From the NCBI GenBank assembly GCA_902470915.1, contig CABRIB010000032.1:1-18892 (forward strand): a stretch of DNA of 18,892 nt, read 5' to 3'. A program made the translations under genes and the position numbers. Source of the DNA: an uncultured Collinsella sp. GTDB lineage: Bacteria; Actinomycetota; Coriobacteriia; Coriobacteriales; Coriobacteriaceae. Under the pieces are notes generated by a model, which was given only the letters and a program-made list of their open reading frames with translations, ran no database searches and was not told where the DNA came from. Shown one piece after another: positions 13,264-18,892 of this stretch. Numbering within the stretch: position 1 is the first letter of the stretch; each line of letters begins with the position of its first letter.

Positions 13264-13971
13264 TTACTCAGCCAGGAAGTCGCGCTGGATAGCGGGATCG
13301 ACCTTGACGCCAGGGCCCATGGTGGAAGACACGGAGATGGACTTGACGTACTTGCCCTTAGCAGAAGAGGGCTTGACGCGCAGGATCTCGGTGTACAGGG
13401 CAGCGTAGTTCTCGACGAGCTGCTGCTCAGAGAAGGACTTCTTGCCCAGGGGCACGTGGCAGATGCCGTAGCGGTCGGCGCGGTACTCAACGCGGCCAGC
13501 CTTGAGCTCGGAGACCATCTTGGCGACGTCCATGGTCACGGTGCCGAGCTTGGGGTTCGGCATGAGGCCACGGGGACCAAGGATCTTACCGATGCGGCCA
13601 ACCTTGGCCATCATGTTCGGCGTAGCGATAGCGGCGTCGAAGTTGATCTCGCCCTTCTGAATCTGGGCGACAAGCTCGTCGGAACCGATGATGTCGGCGC
13701 CGGCAGCCTCAGCCTCGCGGGCCTTCTCGCCCTCGGCGAAGACGGCAACACGAACGGTCTTGCCGGTGCCGTGGGGCAGGGAGATGGAACCACGGATGTT
13801 CTGGTCAGCCTTACGAGTATCGATGCCCAGACGGAAGTGGGCCTCGACGGTCTCGTCGAACTTGGCGGTGTCGAGCTCCTTGATGAGCTTGGCAGCCTGA
13901 AGGGGGGTGTAGAGCGTGGCGCGGTCGATCTTCTCGGCAGCGGCCTTATAGCTCTTACCATGCTTAGCCAT
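13264..13971 (-). CDS. rplA: 50S ribosomal protein L1
   Basis: Ribosomal protein of the L1 stalk, which moves deacylated tRNA from the E site; in many bacteria it also represses its own operon. The 235 residues match the usual length. Typical stretches are visible: the N-terminal KIDRATLYTPLQAAKLIKE, the domain II signature KVGRIGKILGPRGLMPNPK, GTVTMDVAKMVSELKAGRVE, and the ending STMGPGVKVD. The second of two ATGs, at 13969-13971, is preferred because AGGAGG is 8 bases upstream of it and only 2 from the first. It lies 118 bases after rplK with a hairpin in between. Confidence 0.97.
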   Translation of the reverse strand: MAKHGKSYKAAAEKIDRATLYTPLQAAKLIKELDTAKFDETVEAHFRLGIDTRKADQNIRGSISLPHGTGKTVRVAVFAEGEKAREAEAAGADIIGSDELVAQIQKGEINFDAAIATPNMMAKVGRIGKILGPRGLMPNPKLGTVTMDVAKMVSELKAGRVEYRADRYGICHVPLGKKSFSEQQLVENYAALYTEILRVKPSSAKGKYVKSISVSSTMGPGVKVDPAIQRDFLAE

Positions 13972-14043
13972 GTGCATTACCTCCTGTGGTTAAACGGGCG
14001 TGAGCCCTCCCACATCGTATCGTGTGCCCTATTGCACACATAT

Positions 14044-14070
14044 AACGGGCGCCCCGGTCGGAGCACCCGT
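14044..14070 (-). promoter_or_regulatory. Hairpin between rplK and rplA
   Basis: On the - strand ACGGGTGCTCC / GGGGCGCCCGT pair with two G-U wobbles. There is no T-run, so it is more likely a processing, stability or L1-binding structure than a terminator. Confidence 0.45.
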
Positions 14071-14088
14071 CATTACCTAAAGAAATCG

Positions 14089-14517
14089 CTACTCAGCGAT
14101 GGTGACGCCCATGGAACGGGCGGTACCGGCGATGATCTTCTTGGCGGCGTCAATGTCGTTGGCATTGAGGTCCGGCATCTTGATCTCGGCGATCTTGGTG
14201 AGCTGCTCCTGGGAGAGCTGACCGACCTTGTCGGCCTGGGGCTTAGCGGAACCAGACTTGAGGTTCAGCTCCTTCTTGATGAGGTGAGCCGCGGGCGGGG
14301 TCTTGGTGATGAAGGAGAAGGACTTGTCCTCGTAGACGGAAATCTCAACGGGGATGATGTCGCCCTTCTTGTCCTGCGTCTCGGCGTTAAAGGCCTGGCA
14401 GAACTGCATGATGTTCACGCCAGCAGCGCCCAGGGCGGGGCCGACGGGAGGAGCGGGGTTAGCTGCACCAGCAGGAATCTGGAGCTTAATGACGTTGGCA
14501 ACCTTCTTCTCAGCCAT
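14089..14517 (-). CDS. rplK: 50S ribosomal protein L11
   Basis: Component of the GTPase-associated centre of the ribosome, needed for factor action and for RelA activation; thiostrepton site. 142 residues, as usual. Sequence features: KVANVIKLQIPAGAANPAPP, GPALGAAGVNIMQFC with the conserved proline-rich N-terminus, and the C-terminal rRNA-binding part ending IIAGTARSMGVTI. ATG at 14515-14517 is chosen over the ATG two codons upstream because AAAGGA touches the first and is 6 bases from the second. It is preceded by a 120-base gap after nusG. Confidence 0.97.
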   Translation of the reverse strand: MAEKKVANVIKLQIPAGAANPAPPVGPALGAAGVNIMQFCQAFNAETQDKKGDIIPVEISVYEDKSFSFITKTPPAAHLIKKELNLKSGSAKPQADKVGQLSQEQLTKIAEIKMPDLNANDIDAAKKIIAGTARSMGVTIAE

Positions 14518-14637
14518 GGTCATTCCTTTCGAATCACGAGTGTGAAGTACTTGCTATATCGTAAGCACGCACGTGTTAGAAGCACTCCTGAGATGAGCAG
14601 TCACAGAAGAAGCACGCTCGCGCGAACGGACAAAAAC

Positions 14638-15174
14638 TTAAGCGATGACAGCGACCTGGTTAAAGTCGAGCTCGACCGGCGTCTCGCGGCCAAAGATCAT
14701 CAGCGTGACCTTGAGCTTGCCAGCCTCGGTGTTAACCTCGGAGACCTTGCCATCAAAGTCGGTAAGCGGGCCATCGGTGACGCGGACGGACGTGCCGACC
14801 TGAATATCAACCGAGGTGCGCTTGGGCGAATCGCCCTTACCGGGACGACGAGTCATCTTATTGTACTCGTCACGGGAAAGCGGAGCGGGCTTGCCGTTGC
14901 CGCCCAGGAAACCGGTGACGCCAGGCGTGTTACGAACGCACGTCCAAGCGTCGTCATCCATTTCCATGCGAACCAGGACATAACCCGGGAAGATCTTAGA
15001 ATCCTTGGTCTCACGCTTGCCACCCTCTTTAATCTCGGTGACGCGCTCCATAGGAATCTCGATATCAAAGATACGGTCCTGCATGCCCATAGTCTCGATG
15101 CGATGCTCGAGATCGGACTTAACGCGGTTCTCGTATCCAGAGTAAGTGTGAACGACGTACCAACGCTTAGACAT
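14638..15174 (-). CDS. nusG: Transcription termination/antitermination protein NusG
   Basis: Transcription elongation factor that binds RNA polymerase through its NGN domain and links to Rho or ribosomal S10 through its KOW domain. 178 residues: NGN about 1-115 (KRWYVVHTYSGYENRVK at the start, SKIFPGYVLVRM in the middle, RNTPGVTGFLG), and KOW about 124-178 (VGTSVRVTDGPLTDFDGKV...FGRETPVELDF). No large insert. The start follows the secE stop by 3 bases, so the two are translationally coupled. Confidence 0.97.
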   Translation of the reverse strand: MSKRWYVVHTYSGYENRVKSDLEHRIETMGMQDRIFDIEIPMERVTEIKEGGKRETKDSKIFPGYVLVRMEMDDDAWTCVRNTPGVTGFLGGNGKPAPLSRDEYNKMTRRPGKGDSPKRTSVDIQVGTSVRVTDGPLTDFDGKVSEVNTEAGKLKVTLMIFGRETPVELDFNQVAVIA

Positions 15175-15177
15175 GGT

Positions 15178-15516
15178 TTAGCCCCTCAATCCAGAGAACA
15201 GAGCAAGAGCCTCGCCAAAGCCAGCATCGAGCAGAGCGATGACGACGCCGACGACGATCAGAGAAGCGCAAACGACGACCGAGTAGTTCACGAGCTCCTT
15301 CTTATCGGGCCACGTGACACGCTTCATCTCGGACTTCACCGAAGCGAAATACTTCTTGGTGCGGGCGAAGAAACCAGGCTTCTCGTTCTTCTTAGACTTC
15401 GCAGCCTTCTCGCTCTTCTTGGCAACGGCCTTCTTGGCCTCAACCTTGGAGTTGGCGGCAGCGTTGTTGGCAGGTGCCGGCTGCTGTGCCTTCTTCTTGT
15501 TCTTCTTGTTGGCCAT
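15178..15516 (-). CDS. secE: Preprotein translocase subunit SecE
   Basis: Small essential subunit of the SecYEG protein channel. 112 residues, of which the first 50 are a Lys/Ala-rich soluble extension (MANKKNKKKAQQPAP...) common in Actinobacteria. The conserved amphipathic helix VKSEMKRVTWPDKKELVNYS (about 61-80) leads into one transmembrane helix, VVVCASLIVVGVVIALLDAG. GGAGGT precedes the ATG by 7 bases or so. Gene order rpmG-trnW-secE-nusG is the standard bacterial arrangement. Confidence 0.96.
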   Translation of the reverse strand: MANKKNKKKAQQPAPANNAAANSKVEAKKAVAKKSEKAAKSKKNEKPGFFARTKKYFASVKSEMKRVTWPDKKELVNYSVVVCASLIVVGVVIALLDAGFGEALALFSGLRG

Positions 15517-15555
15517 TTGGGTTACCTCCGCGCAATGCGCTTATACATGAGTAAA

Positions 15556-15583
15556 CCGTAAGCCCCCAAGTGGGAGCTTACGG
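15556..15583 (-). terminator. Hairpin between tRNA-Trp and secE
   Basis: CCGTAAGCTCCCA / TGGGGGCTTACGG with a short loop, followed on the - strand by TTTAC. It may be a partial terminator or a signal for cutting the tRNA from the mRNA. Confidence 0.55.
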
Positions 15584-15592
15584 AATAATGAC

Positions 15593-15668
15593 TGGCACGC
15601 CAGGAAGGACTCGAACCCTCAACACTCGGTTTTGGAGACCGATGCTCTACCAATTGAACTACTGGCGT
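15593..15668 (-). tRNA. trnW: tRNA-Trp (anticodon CCA)
   Basis: 76 bases with an acceptor stem ACGCCAG / CTGGCGT, anticodon stem TCGGT/ACCGA enclosing CTCCAAA, a GGTTCGAGTCC T-arm, discriminator G and an encoded CCA end. Located between rpmG and secE, as in many bacteria. Confidence 0.96.
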
Positions 15669-15681
15669 ATGTGACTAGAGA

Positions 15682-15831
15682 CTAGCGAGTCTCTTTGTGC
15701 AGCGTGTGGTGACGGCACCAGGGGCAATACTTCTTGATCTCCATACGATCAGGCATGGTCGACTTGTTCTTGGTGGTCGTATAGTTGCGGCGCTTGCACT
15801 CAGTGCACGCAAGAGTAACTAGAGTACGCAT
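15682..15831 (-). CDS. rpmG: 50S ribosomal protein L33
   Basis: Small large-subunit protein of 49 residues, MRTLVTLACTECKRRNYTTT through HHTLHKETR. Two Cys pairs, CTEC near the N-terminus and CPWC near residue 36, form the zinc-binding (C+) version. The stop lies 14 bases before tRNA-Trp. It is the first gene of the secE-nusG-rplKA cluster and has a good promoter 46 bases upstream. Confidence 0.95.
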   Translation of the reverse strand: MRTLVTLACTECKRRNYTTTKNKSTMPDRMEIKKYCPWCRHHTLHKETR

Positions 15832-15876
15832 GTATCCTGAACCTTTCATTTCCGCCCCGTACGGGCACGAGTTGTT

Positions 15877-15906
15877 ACTTTATCAGCTCCACGTAAGTGC
15901 TGTCAA
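15877..15906 (-). promoter_or_regulatory. Promoter of the rpmG-trnW-secE-nusG unit
   Basis: On the - strand consensus TTGACA (15901-15906) and TAAAGT (15877-15882) with an 18-base spacer. The bases just upstream, GAGGTTTTCATTGACAGC, are nearly the same as in the tRNA-Tyr promoter at 17708-17737. Confidence 0.75.
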
Positions 15907-16044
15907 TGAAAACCTCGAGTCAATTGGTTCTCGGTGGATCCATTCATATTTGGAACACATCAATGAAGCCATCGAGATCTAATCGACGGTGCATCCAGGA
16001 CCATTATCGATCCTCTCGACACCAGCAACGGCTGAATATCCATT
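15907..16044. other. Intergenic gap with no recognised feature
   Basis: I see no gene, repeat or RNA here apart from the upstream part of the rpmG promoter. Confidence 0.6.
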
Positions 16045-16083
16045 GCAGAAAAGAACCCGGCACCCATATAAGTGCCGGGTTCT
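16045..16083 (-). terminator. Terminator of tuf
   Basis: A perfect 12-bp stem AGAACCCGGCAC / GTGCCGGGTTCT with an 8-base loop, followed on the - strand by TTCT. It lies 27 bases after the tuf stop. Confidence 0.88.
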
Positions 16084-16110
16084 CTAAGTCAGCTATATCA
16101 AAGAGCTAAT

Positions 16111-17301
16111 TTACTCAATGATCGTGGAGACGATGCCCGAACCGACGGTGTGGCCACCCTCGCGGATAGCGAAGCGCAGGCCCTCCTCCATGGCGATCGG
16201 GTGGATGAGGTCGCCCTCGATGGTGATGTGGTCACCAGGCATAGCCATCTCGGTGCCCTCGGGGAGCTTGACCGTACCGGTAACGTCGGTGGTACGGAAG
16301 TAGAACTGAGGACGATAACCATCGAAGAACGGGGTGTGACGGCCGCCCTCCTCCTTGGTCAGAACGTAGATCTCACCGGTGAACTTGGTGTGCGGGGTAA
16401 CCGAACCGGGCTTGCAGAGAACCTGGCCGCGCTCGATGTCCTCGCGCTTGATGCCGCGGAGCAGCAGACCGACGTTGTCGCCAGCCTCGCAGAAGTCCAT
16501 GGACTTACGGAACATCTCGATACCGGTAACGACGGTGTTCTGGGTATCCTTGATGCCGACAATCTCGACGGGCTCGTTGAGCTTGAGCTCACCGCGCTCG
16601 ACACGGCCGGTAGCAACGGTACCACGGCCGGAGATGGTCATAACGTCCTCAACGGCCATCAGGAACGGGAGGTCGTTGTTACGAGCAGGCGTCGGGATGT
16701 ACTCGTCGACAGCGTTCATGAGCTCGCGAATGGCGTCCATCCACTTGGCGTCGCCCTCGAGAGCGCCCAGAGCGGAACCACGGATGACGGGGATGTCGTC
16801 GCCGGGGAAATCGTACTCGGAGAGGAGCTCGCGGGTCTCCATCTCGACGAGGTCGATGAGCTCGTCATCGTCGACCATGTCGCACTTGTTCAGGAAGACG
16901 ACGATGTAGGGAACGCCGACCTGACGGGCGAGCAGGATGTGCTCGCGGGTCTGAGCCATGGGGCCGTCGGTAGCGGCGATGACCAGGATAGCGCCGTCCA
17001 TCTGAGCAGCACCGGAGATCATGTTCTTGACGTAGTCAGCGTGGCCCGGGCAGTCAACGTGAGCGTAGTGACGGGCAGCAGTCTCGTACTCGACGTGGGA
17101 GACGGAGATCGTAATGCCGCGCTCGCGCTCCTCGGGAGCCTTGTCGATGTTCTCGAACGCAGTGAAGTCAGCCTTGCAGCCCTCGGTCTCGGAGAGAACC
17201 TTGGTGATGGCAGCGGTCAGCGTGGTCTTGCCGTGGTCGACGTGACCAATGGTGCCGATGTTAACATGCGGCTTAGTGCGCTCAAACTTCTCTTTGGCCA
17301 T
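16111..17301 (-). CDS. tuf: Elongation factor Tu
   Basis: GTPase that brings aminoacyl-tRNA to the ribosomal A site. 396 residues. G motifs: GHVDHGKT (19-26), ERGITI, DCPGH, NKCD and GSALGAL; domains 2 and 3 follow, ending GSGIVSTIIE. The start ATG at 17299-17301 has AGGAGG 6 bases upstream and gives MAKEKFERTKPHVNIGTIGH. A longer reading frame upstream is leader. Three tRNA genes precede it on the same strand, like the tufB operon of enterobacteria, so tRNA and tuf may be cut from one transcript. Confidence 0.98.
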   Translation of the reverse strand: MAKEKFERTKPHVNIGTIGHVDHGKTTLTAAITKVLSETEGCKADFTAFENIDKAPEERERGITISVSHVEYETAARHYAHVDCPGHADYVKNMISGAAQMDGAILVIAATDGPMAQTREHILLARQVGVPYIVVFLNKCDMVDDDELIDLVEMETRELLSEYDFPGDDIPVIRGSALGALEGDAKWMDAIRELMNAVDEYIPTPARNNDLPFLMAVEDVMTISGRGTVATGRVERGELKLNEPVEIVGIKDTQNTVVTGIEMFRKSMDFCEAGDNVGLLLRGIKREDIERGQVLCKPGSVTPHTKFTGEIYVLTKEEGGRHTPFFDGYRPQFYFRTTDVTGTVKLPEGTEMAMPGDHITIEGDLIHPIAMEEGLRFAIREGGHTVGSGIVSTIIE

Positions 17302-17344
17302 AAAGCCCTCCTCTAAACAGGTCGTCCCCGGACGGGACTTTGCC

Positions 17345-17387
17345 TTTATACCATAGTGGCCTCTCAACATACTATTGAGAAGCCACC
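17345..17387 (-). promoter_or_regulatory. Leader hairpin and possible extended -10 promoter of tuf
   Basis: Between tRNA-Met and tuf, GGTGGCTTCTCAA / TTGAGAGGCCACT pair (17355-17387) with two wobbles or mismatches. Just after it the - strand has TGGTATAAA (TATAAA at 17345-17350), an extended -10 look-alike without a good -35. The hairpin lacks a T-run, so it is more likely a processing or control structure. Confidence 0.35.
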
Positions 17388-17397
17388 GTGTTACCTA

Positions 17398-17474
17398 TGG
17401 TAGCGGTGACTGGATTCGAACCAGTGACGCCACGGGTATGAACCGTGTGCTCTAACCAACTGAGCTACACCGCC
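17398..17474 (-). tRNA. tRNA-Met (anticodon CAT), elongator type
   Basis: 77 bases; anticodon stem CACGG/CCGTG around TTCATAC, T-arm GGTTCGAATCC and encoded CCA. It lacks the three G-C pairs of the initiator anticodon stem, so it is an elongator Met tRNA. An Ile tRNA with modified CAT cannot be excluded by eye. Confidence 0.9.
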
Positions 17475-17477
17475 GGA

Positions 17478-17553
17478 TGGAGCCTGCAACCAGACTTGAA
17501 CTGGTGACCTCTTCGTTACCAACGAAGTGCTCTACCGACTGAGCTATACAGGC
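17478..17553 (-). tRNA. tRNA-Thr (anticodon GGT)
   Basis: 76 bases; acceptor GCCTGTA/TGCAGGC, anticodon stem CTTCG/CGAAG around TTGGTAA, T-arm GTTCAAGTC, encoded CCA. Three bases from tRNA-Met. Confidence 0.96.
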
Positions 17554-17563
17554 ACTTGACGGG

Positions 17564-17645
17564 TGGGAGCTATAGGATTCGAACCTATGTAGGCAGAGCC
17601 AACGGGTTTACAGCCCGTCCCCATTAACCACTCGGGCAAACTCCC
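17564..17645 (-). tRNA. tRNA-Tyr (anticodon GTA)
   Basis: 82 bases with a long variable arm (class II). Acceptor GGGAGTT/AGCTCCC, anticodon stem ACGGG/CCCGT around CTGTAAA. After discriminator A the genome reads CCC, so the CCA end must be added enzymatically, unlike the other three tRNAs here. Confidence 0.95.
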
Positions 17646-17707
17646 AATCGTTCAAGTATCCGCAGGTTCTTTGGTCTTTTGGACCGCCGCCCCCGCGAAC
17701 GAAAAAG

Positions 17708-17737
17708 ATAATACGATGCAACCTTGGGGGCTGTCAA
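17708..17737 (-). promoter_or_regulatory. Promoter of the tRNA-Tyr/Thr/Met-tuf unit
   Basis: On the - strand TTGACA (17732-17737) and TATTAT (17708-17713) with an 18-base spacer, 63 bases before tRNA-Tyr. This is one of the strongest sigma-70 matches in the window and shares its upstream bases with the rpmG promoter. Confidence 0.8.
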
Positions 17738-17950
17738 CGAAAACCTCTAGATACACGGTTCCGGGCGTATCTATATAGCCGTGACCTGCGGTTTTGTTGA
17801 GTTTGGATGTGAAGGACGGTGGTTTTGGATACAGCGGTGACGTTTCCCAAGGTAACACTTTGGTGTAGTGGAGTACACCTTCAGGATCGAACTTCGATAA
17901 CAGCCTATTTGCACCTATATATAGGTCGAGATCGGGCTTCCGCGGCAGAT
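17738..17950. other. Intergenic gap with no recognised gene
   Basis: Short open frames here lack ribosome sites and similarity to anything I know. The AT content is higher than in the genes. Nothing further can be supported. Confidence 0.6.
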
Positions 17951-18095
17951 TCGAGCGTGGATTTTCTTCCGTTTGAAATCGAGCGTGGACAATCTCCCAC
18001 TATTGGCGTGCCCCCAAGGCCAAAGTGGCAGATTATCCACGATCATTCACTAAGCGGGAGATTTTCCACGCTCGTACGTTCGATAATCCACGCTC
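17951..18095. repeat. Mirrored cluster of five TCCACGCTC sites
   Basis: GAGCGTGGA occurs at 17953 and 17981; its complement-type sites occur at 18031 (GATTATCCACGATC), 18056 (GGGAGATTTTCCACGCTCG) and 18081 (CGATAATCCACGCTC). The second and fourth are near-perfect inverted copies over 19 bases (GGGAGATTKTCCACGCTCG). Three sites resemble the DnaA box TTATCCACA in all but one or two bases. Confidence 0.7.
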
Positions 18096-18211
18096 AGGGG
18101 GGTGTTCCTATAGTTTTGTCAACTGGGAAATGCTGCCCGCGCGACTGAATCGCGGCATGCTGACGCCAAGCCTCTCGGCCGGTGGGCTCCAATCTGCTCG
18201 GTGCGCTTCGG
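18096..18211. other. Probable right end of the IS110-family element
   Basis: The 116 bases after the transposase stop hold no gene. The boundary of the element should be here or in the palindrome cluster, but IS110 elements lack long terminal inverted repeats, and I cannot place it. Confidence 0.3.
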
Positions 18212-18845
18212 CTAGGCTGCGTAGGGCACCCTGTCCCGCATGACCGCGTAGATGACCTTCAGCCTCTTTCGCGCCAGCGCCTTGAGCGCCTTGCCGTGCG
18301 ACATGCCCCGCTCTCGGCACCTGGTGTAGTAGTCACCCCATCTCCCCTCTGTCCGGGTAAGGCAGTTGCATGAGAATATGAGCAGGTTCTTCAGCCTCTT
18401 GTTTCCTTGGCGCGATGCCGTCACCGAGGAGATCGAGGTTCCCGACTGGCGGTTGCGCGGCGCCAGGCCGCAGTACGACGCGAGCCTGTCGTGACTGGGG
18501 AAGTCTTCGATGTCGATGGAGATCGCGAGCTCGGAAGCGGTTTTGGGCCCGATGCCCGGCACCGTCAGGAGGCATCGGTAGGTATCGTCGCCCTCGAGCA
18601 GGGCGGAGATCTCCGCCGTGATCGCCTCGATCTCCGCCGAGTTCTCGGATATCCTGCGCGCGAGCAGCTTCACCGCCCGGTCCTCGGCGGCGACGGCCGC
18701 CGCGTCCGGCCTTGTCGAGGAGGCCGTCGAGCGGACGAGGGCCTCGATCTTGCCGCGCGCCGCCCCGCGCGTGAGCGCCGCCGCCCTGCGGGGCCCGGCG
18801 TCGGCCACCGACCAGGCCCCGCCGAGGGATGCCATGAGCCTCAGC
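18212..18845 (-). mobile_element. IS110-family transposase, 5' part cut off by contig end
   Basis: C-terminal 211 codons of an IS110-type (DEDD) transposase; such proteins have about 400 residues and use a bridge RNA to choose targets. The Transposase_20 part is clear: LTVPGIGPKTASELAISI, then RLASYCGLAPRNRQSGTSIS with the conserved serine region, GNKRLKNLL and the ending ALKALARKRLKVIYAVMRDR. The N-terminal RuvC-like DEDD domain lies outside the window. An apparent start MCIRDR at 18862 comes from adapter DNA and is not real. The upstream coding part is richer in GC than the neighbouring genes, fitting a mobile origin. Ending inside a multicopy IS is the usual reason for a short-read contig break. 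Confidence 0.88.
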
Positions 18846-18892
18846 CTGTCTCTTATACACATCTGACGCTGCCGACGATACTCCTTGTGTAG
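18846..18892. other. Illumina Nextera adapter contamination
   Basis: 18846-18864 is the Tn5 mosaic end CTGTCTCTTATACACATCT; 18865-18878 is GACGCTGCCGACGA, the Nextera read-1 adapter complement. The next 8 bases TACTCCTT match the complement of i5 index S507 (AAGGAGTA), and GTGTAG is the start of the P5 side. This is sequencing library DNA, not genome. Confidence 0.98.

Noticed and set aside
13456..15561. A 701-codon open frame on the + strand
   Set aside because: It lies antisense to rplA, rplK, nusG and secE, all clear by homology, and even crosses their intergenic gaps. Its low-complexity composition is that of a reverse-strand shadow in GC-rich DNA.
16072..17316. A 414-codon open frame on the + strand
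   Set aside because: Antisense to tuf over its full length, rich in Val/Leu/Asp/Gly as expected from the complement of EF-Tu codons; no ribosome site.
17951..18095. Replication origin
   Set aside because: Some sites resemble DnaA boxes, but the dominant shared core is CCACGCTC; there is no dnaA or dnaN nearby and no AT-rich unwinding block.
18333..18860. A second - strand protein starting MYKRQ over the transposase
   Set aside because: The start is in adapter sequence, and the frame is the off-frame shadow of the IS110 transposase.

Overview
The window looks like chromosomal DNA from a gut actinobacterium of the class Coriobacteriia, most likely Collinsella. This rests on moderately high GC, C/G-ending codons, Shine-Dalgarno-led genes with actinobacterial-type proteins, and the gene order tRNA-tuf followed by rpmG-trnW-secE-nusG-rplK-rplA. 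I recognise the families by eye; no search was run.

Layout. Positions 83-11308 are read on the + strand: asnS; a WYL-type HTH regulator; a three-gene ABC importer of the TrpX/TrpY/TrpZ type (Tat-lipoprotein, permease, ATPase); a broken remnant of a secreted-protein gene; a small MscS channel; a translationally coupled pair made of a cytoplasmic ParB-like/BMP-domain protein and a calcineurin-type phosphoesterase; and an ECF sigma factor overlapping its DUF4179 anti-sigma partner. Positions 11660-18845 are read on the - strand: a wrecked leucine biosynthesis operon (leuL attenuator, dead leuA, 5'-truncated leuB), the translation/transcription core (tRNA-Tyr, tRNA-Thr, tRNA-Met, tuf; then rpmG, tRNA-Trp, secE, nusG, rplK, rplA), and the 3' part of an IS110-family transposase. 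The last 47 bases (18846-18892) are not biological: they are Illumina Nextera adapter with an i5 index, so the contig breaks inside the insertion sequence.

Most interesting points. (1) A complete leucine attenuator (leader peptide MFKNTQQLLGLALLDWIAR, pause hairpin, antiterminator and terminator) still stands in front of a leuA that has lost its start codon, lost its catalytic arginine, gained a stop and been fused by deletion to the 3' part of leuB. (2) The BMP-domain protein has no signal peptide and carries a ParB-like N-terminal part; it overlaps by 4 bases a phosphoesterase whose DxH motif reads DxE. Together they look like an intracellular ligand-sensing/phosphoesterase module whose job I cannot name. 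(3) Three separate families of intergenic palindromes occur: six copies of an AACCACC...GGTGGTT stem-loop with a GGGGACAGGCACC-type core in both orientations, a tandem pair of 57-bp TCTCAATCTGTAAC hairpins, and five TCCACGCTC sites in a mirrored cluster beside the insertion sequence.
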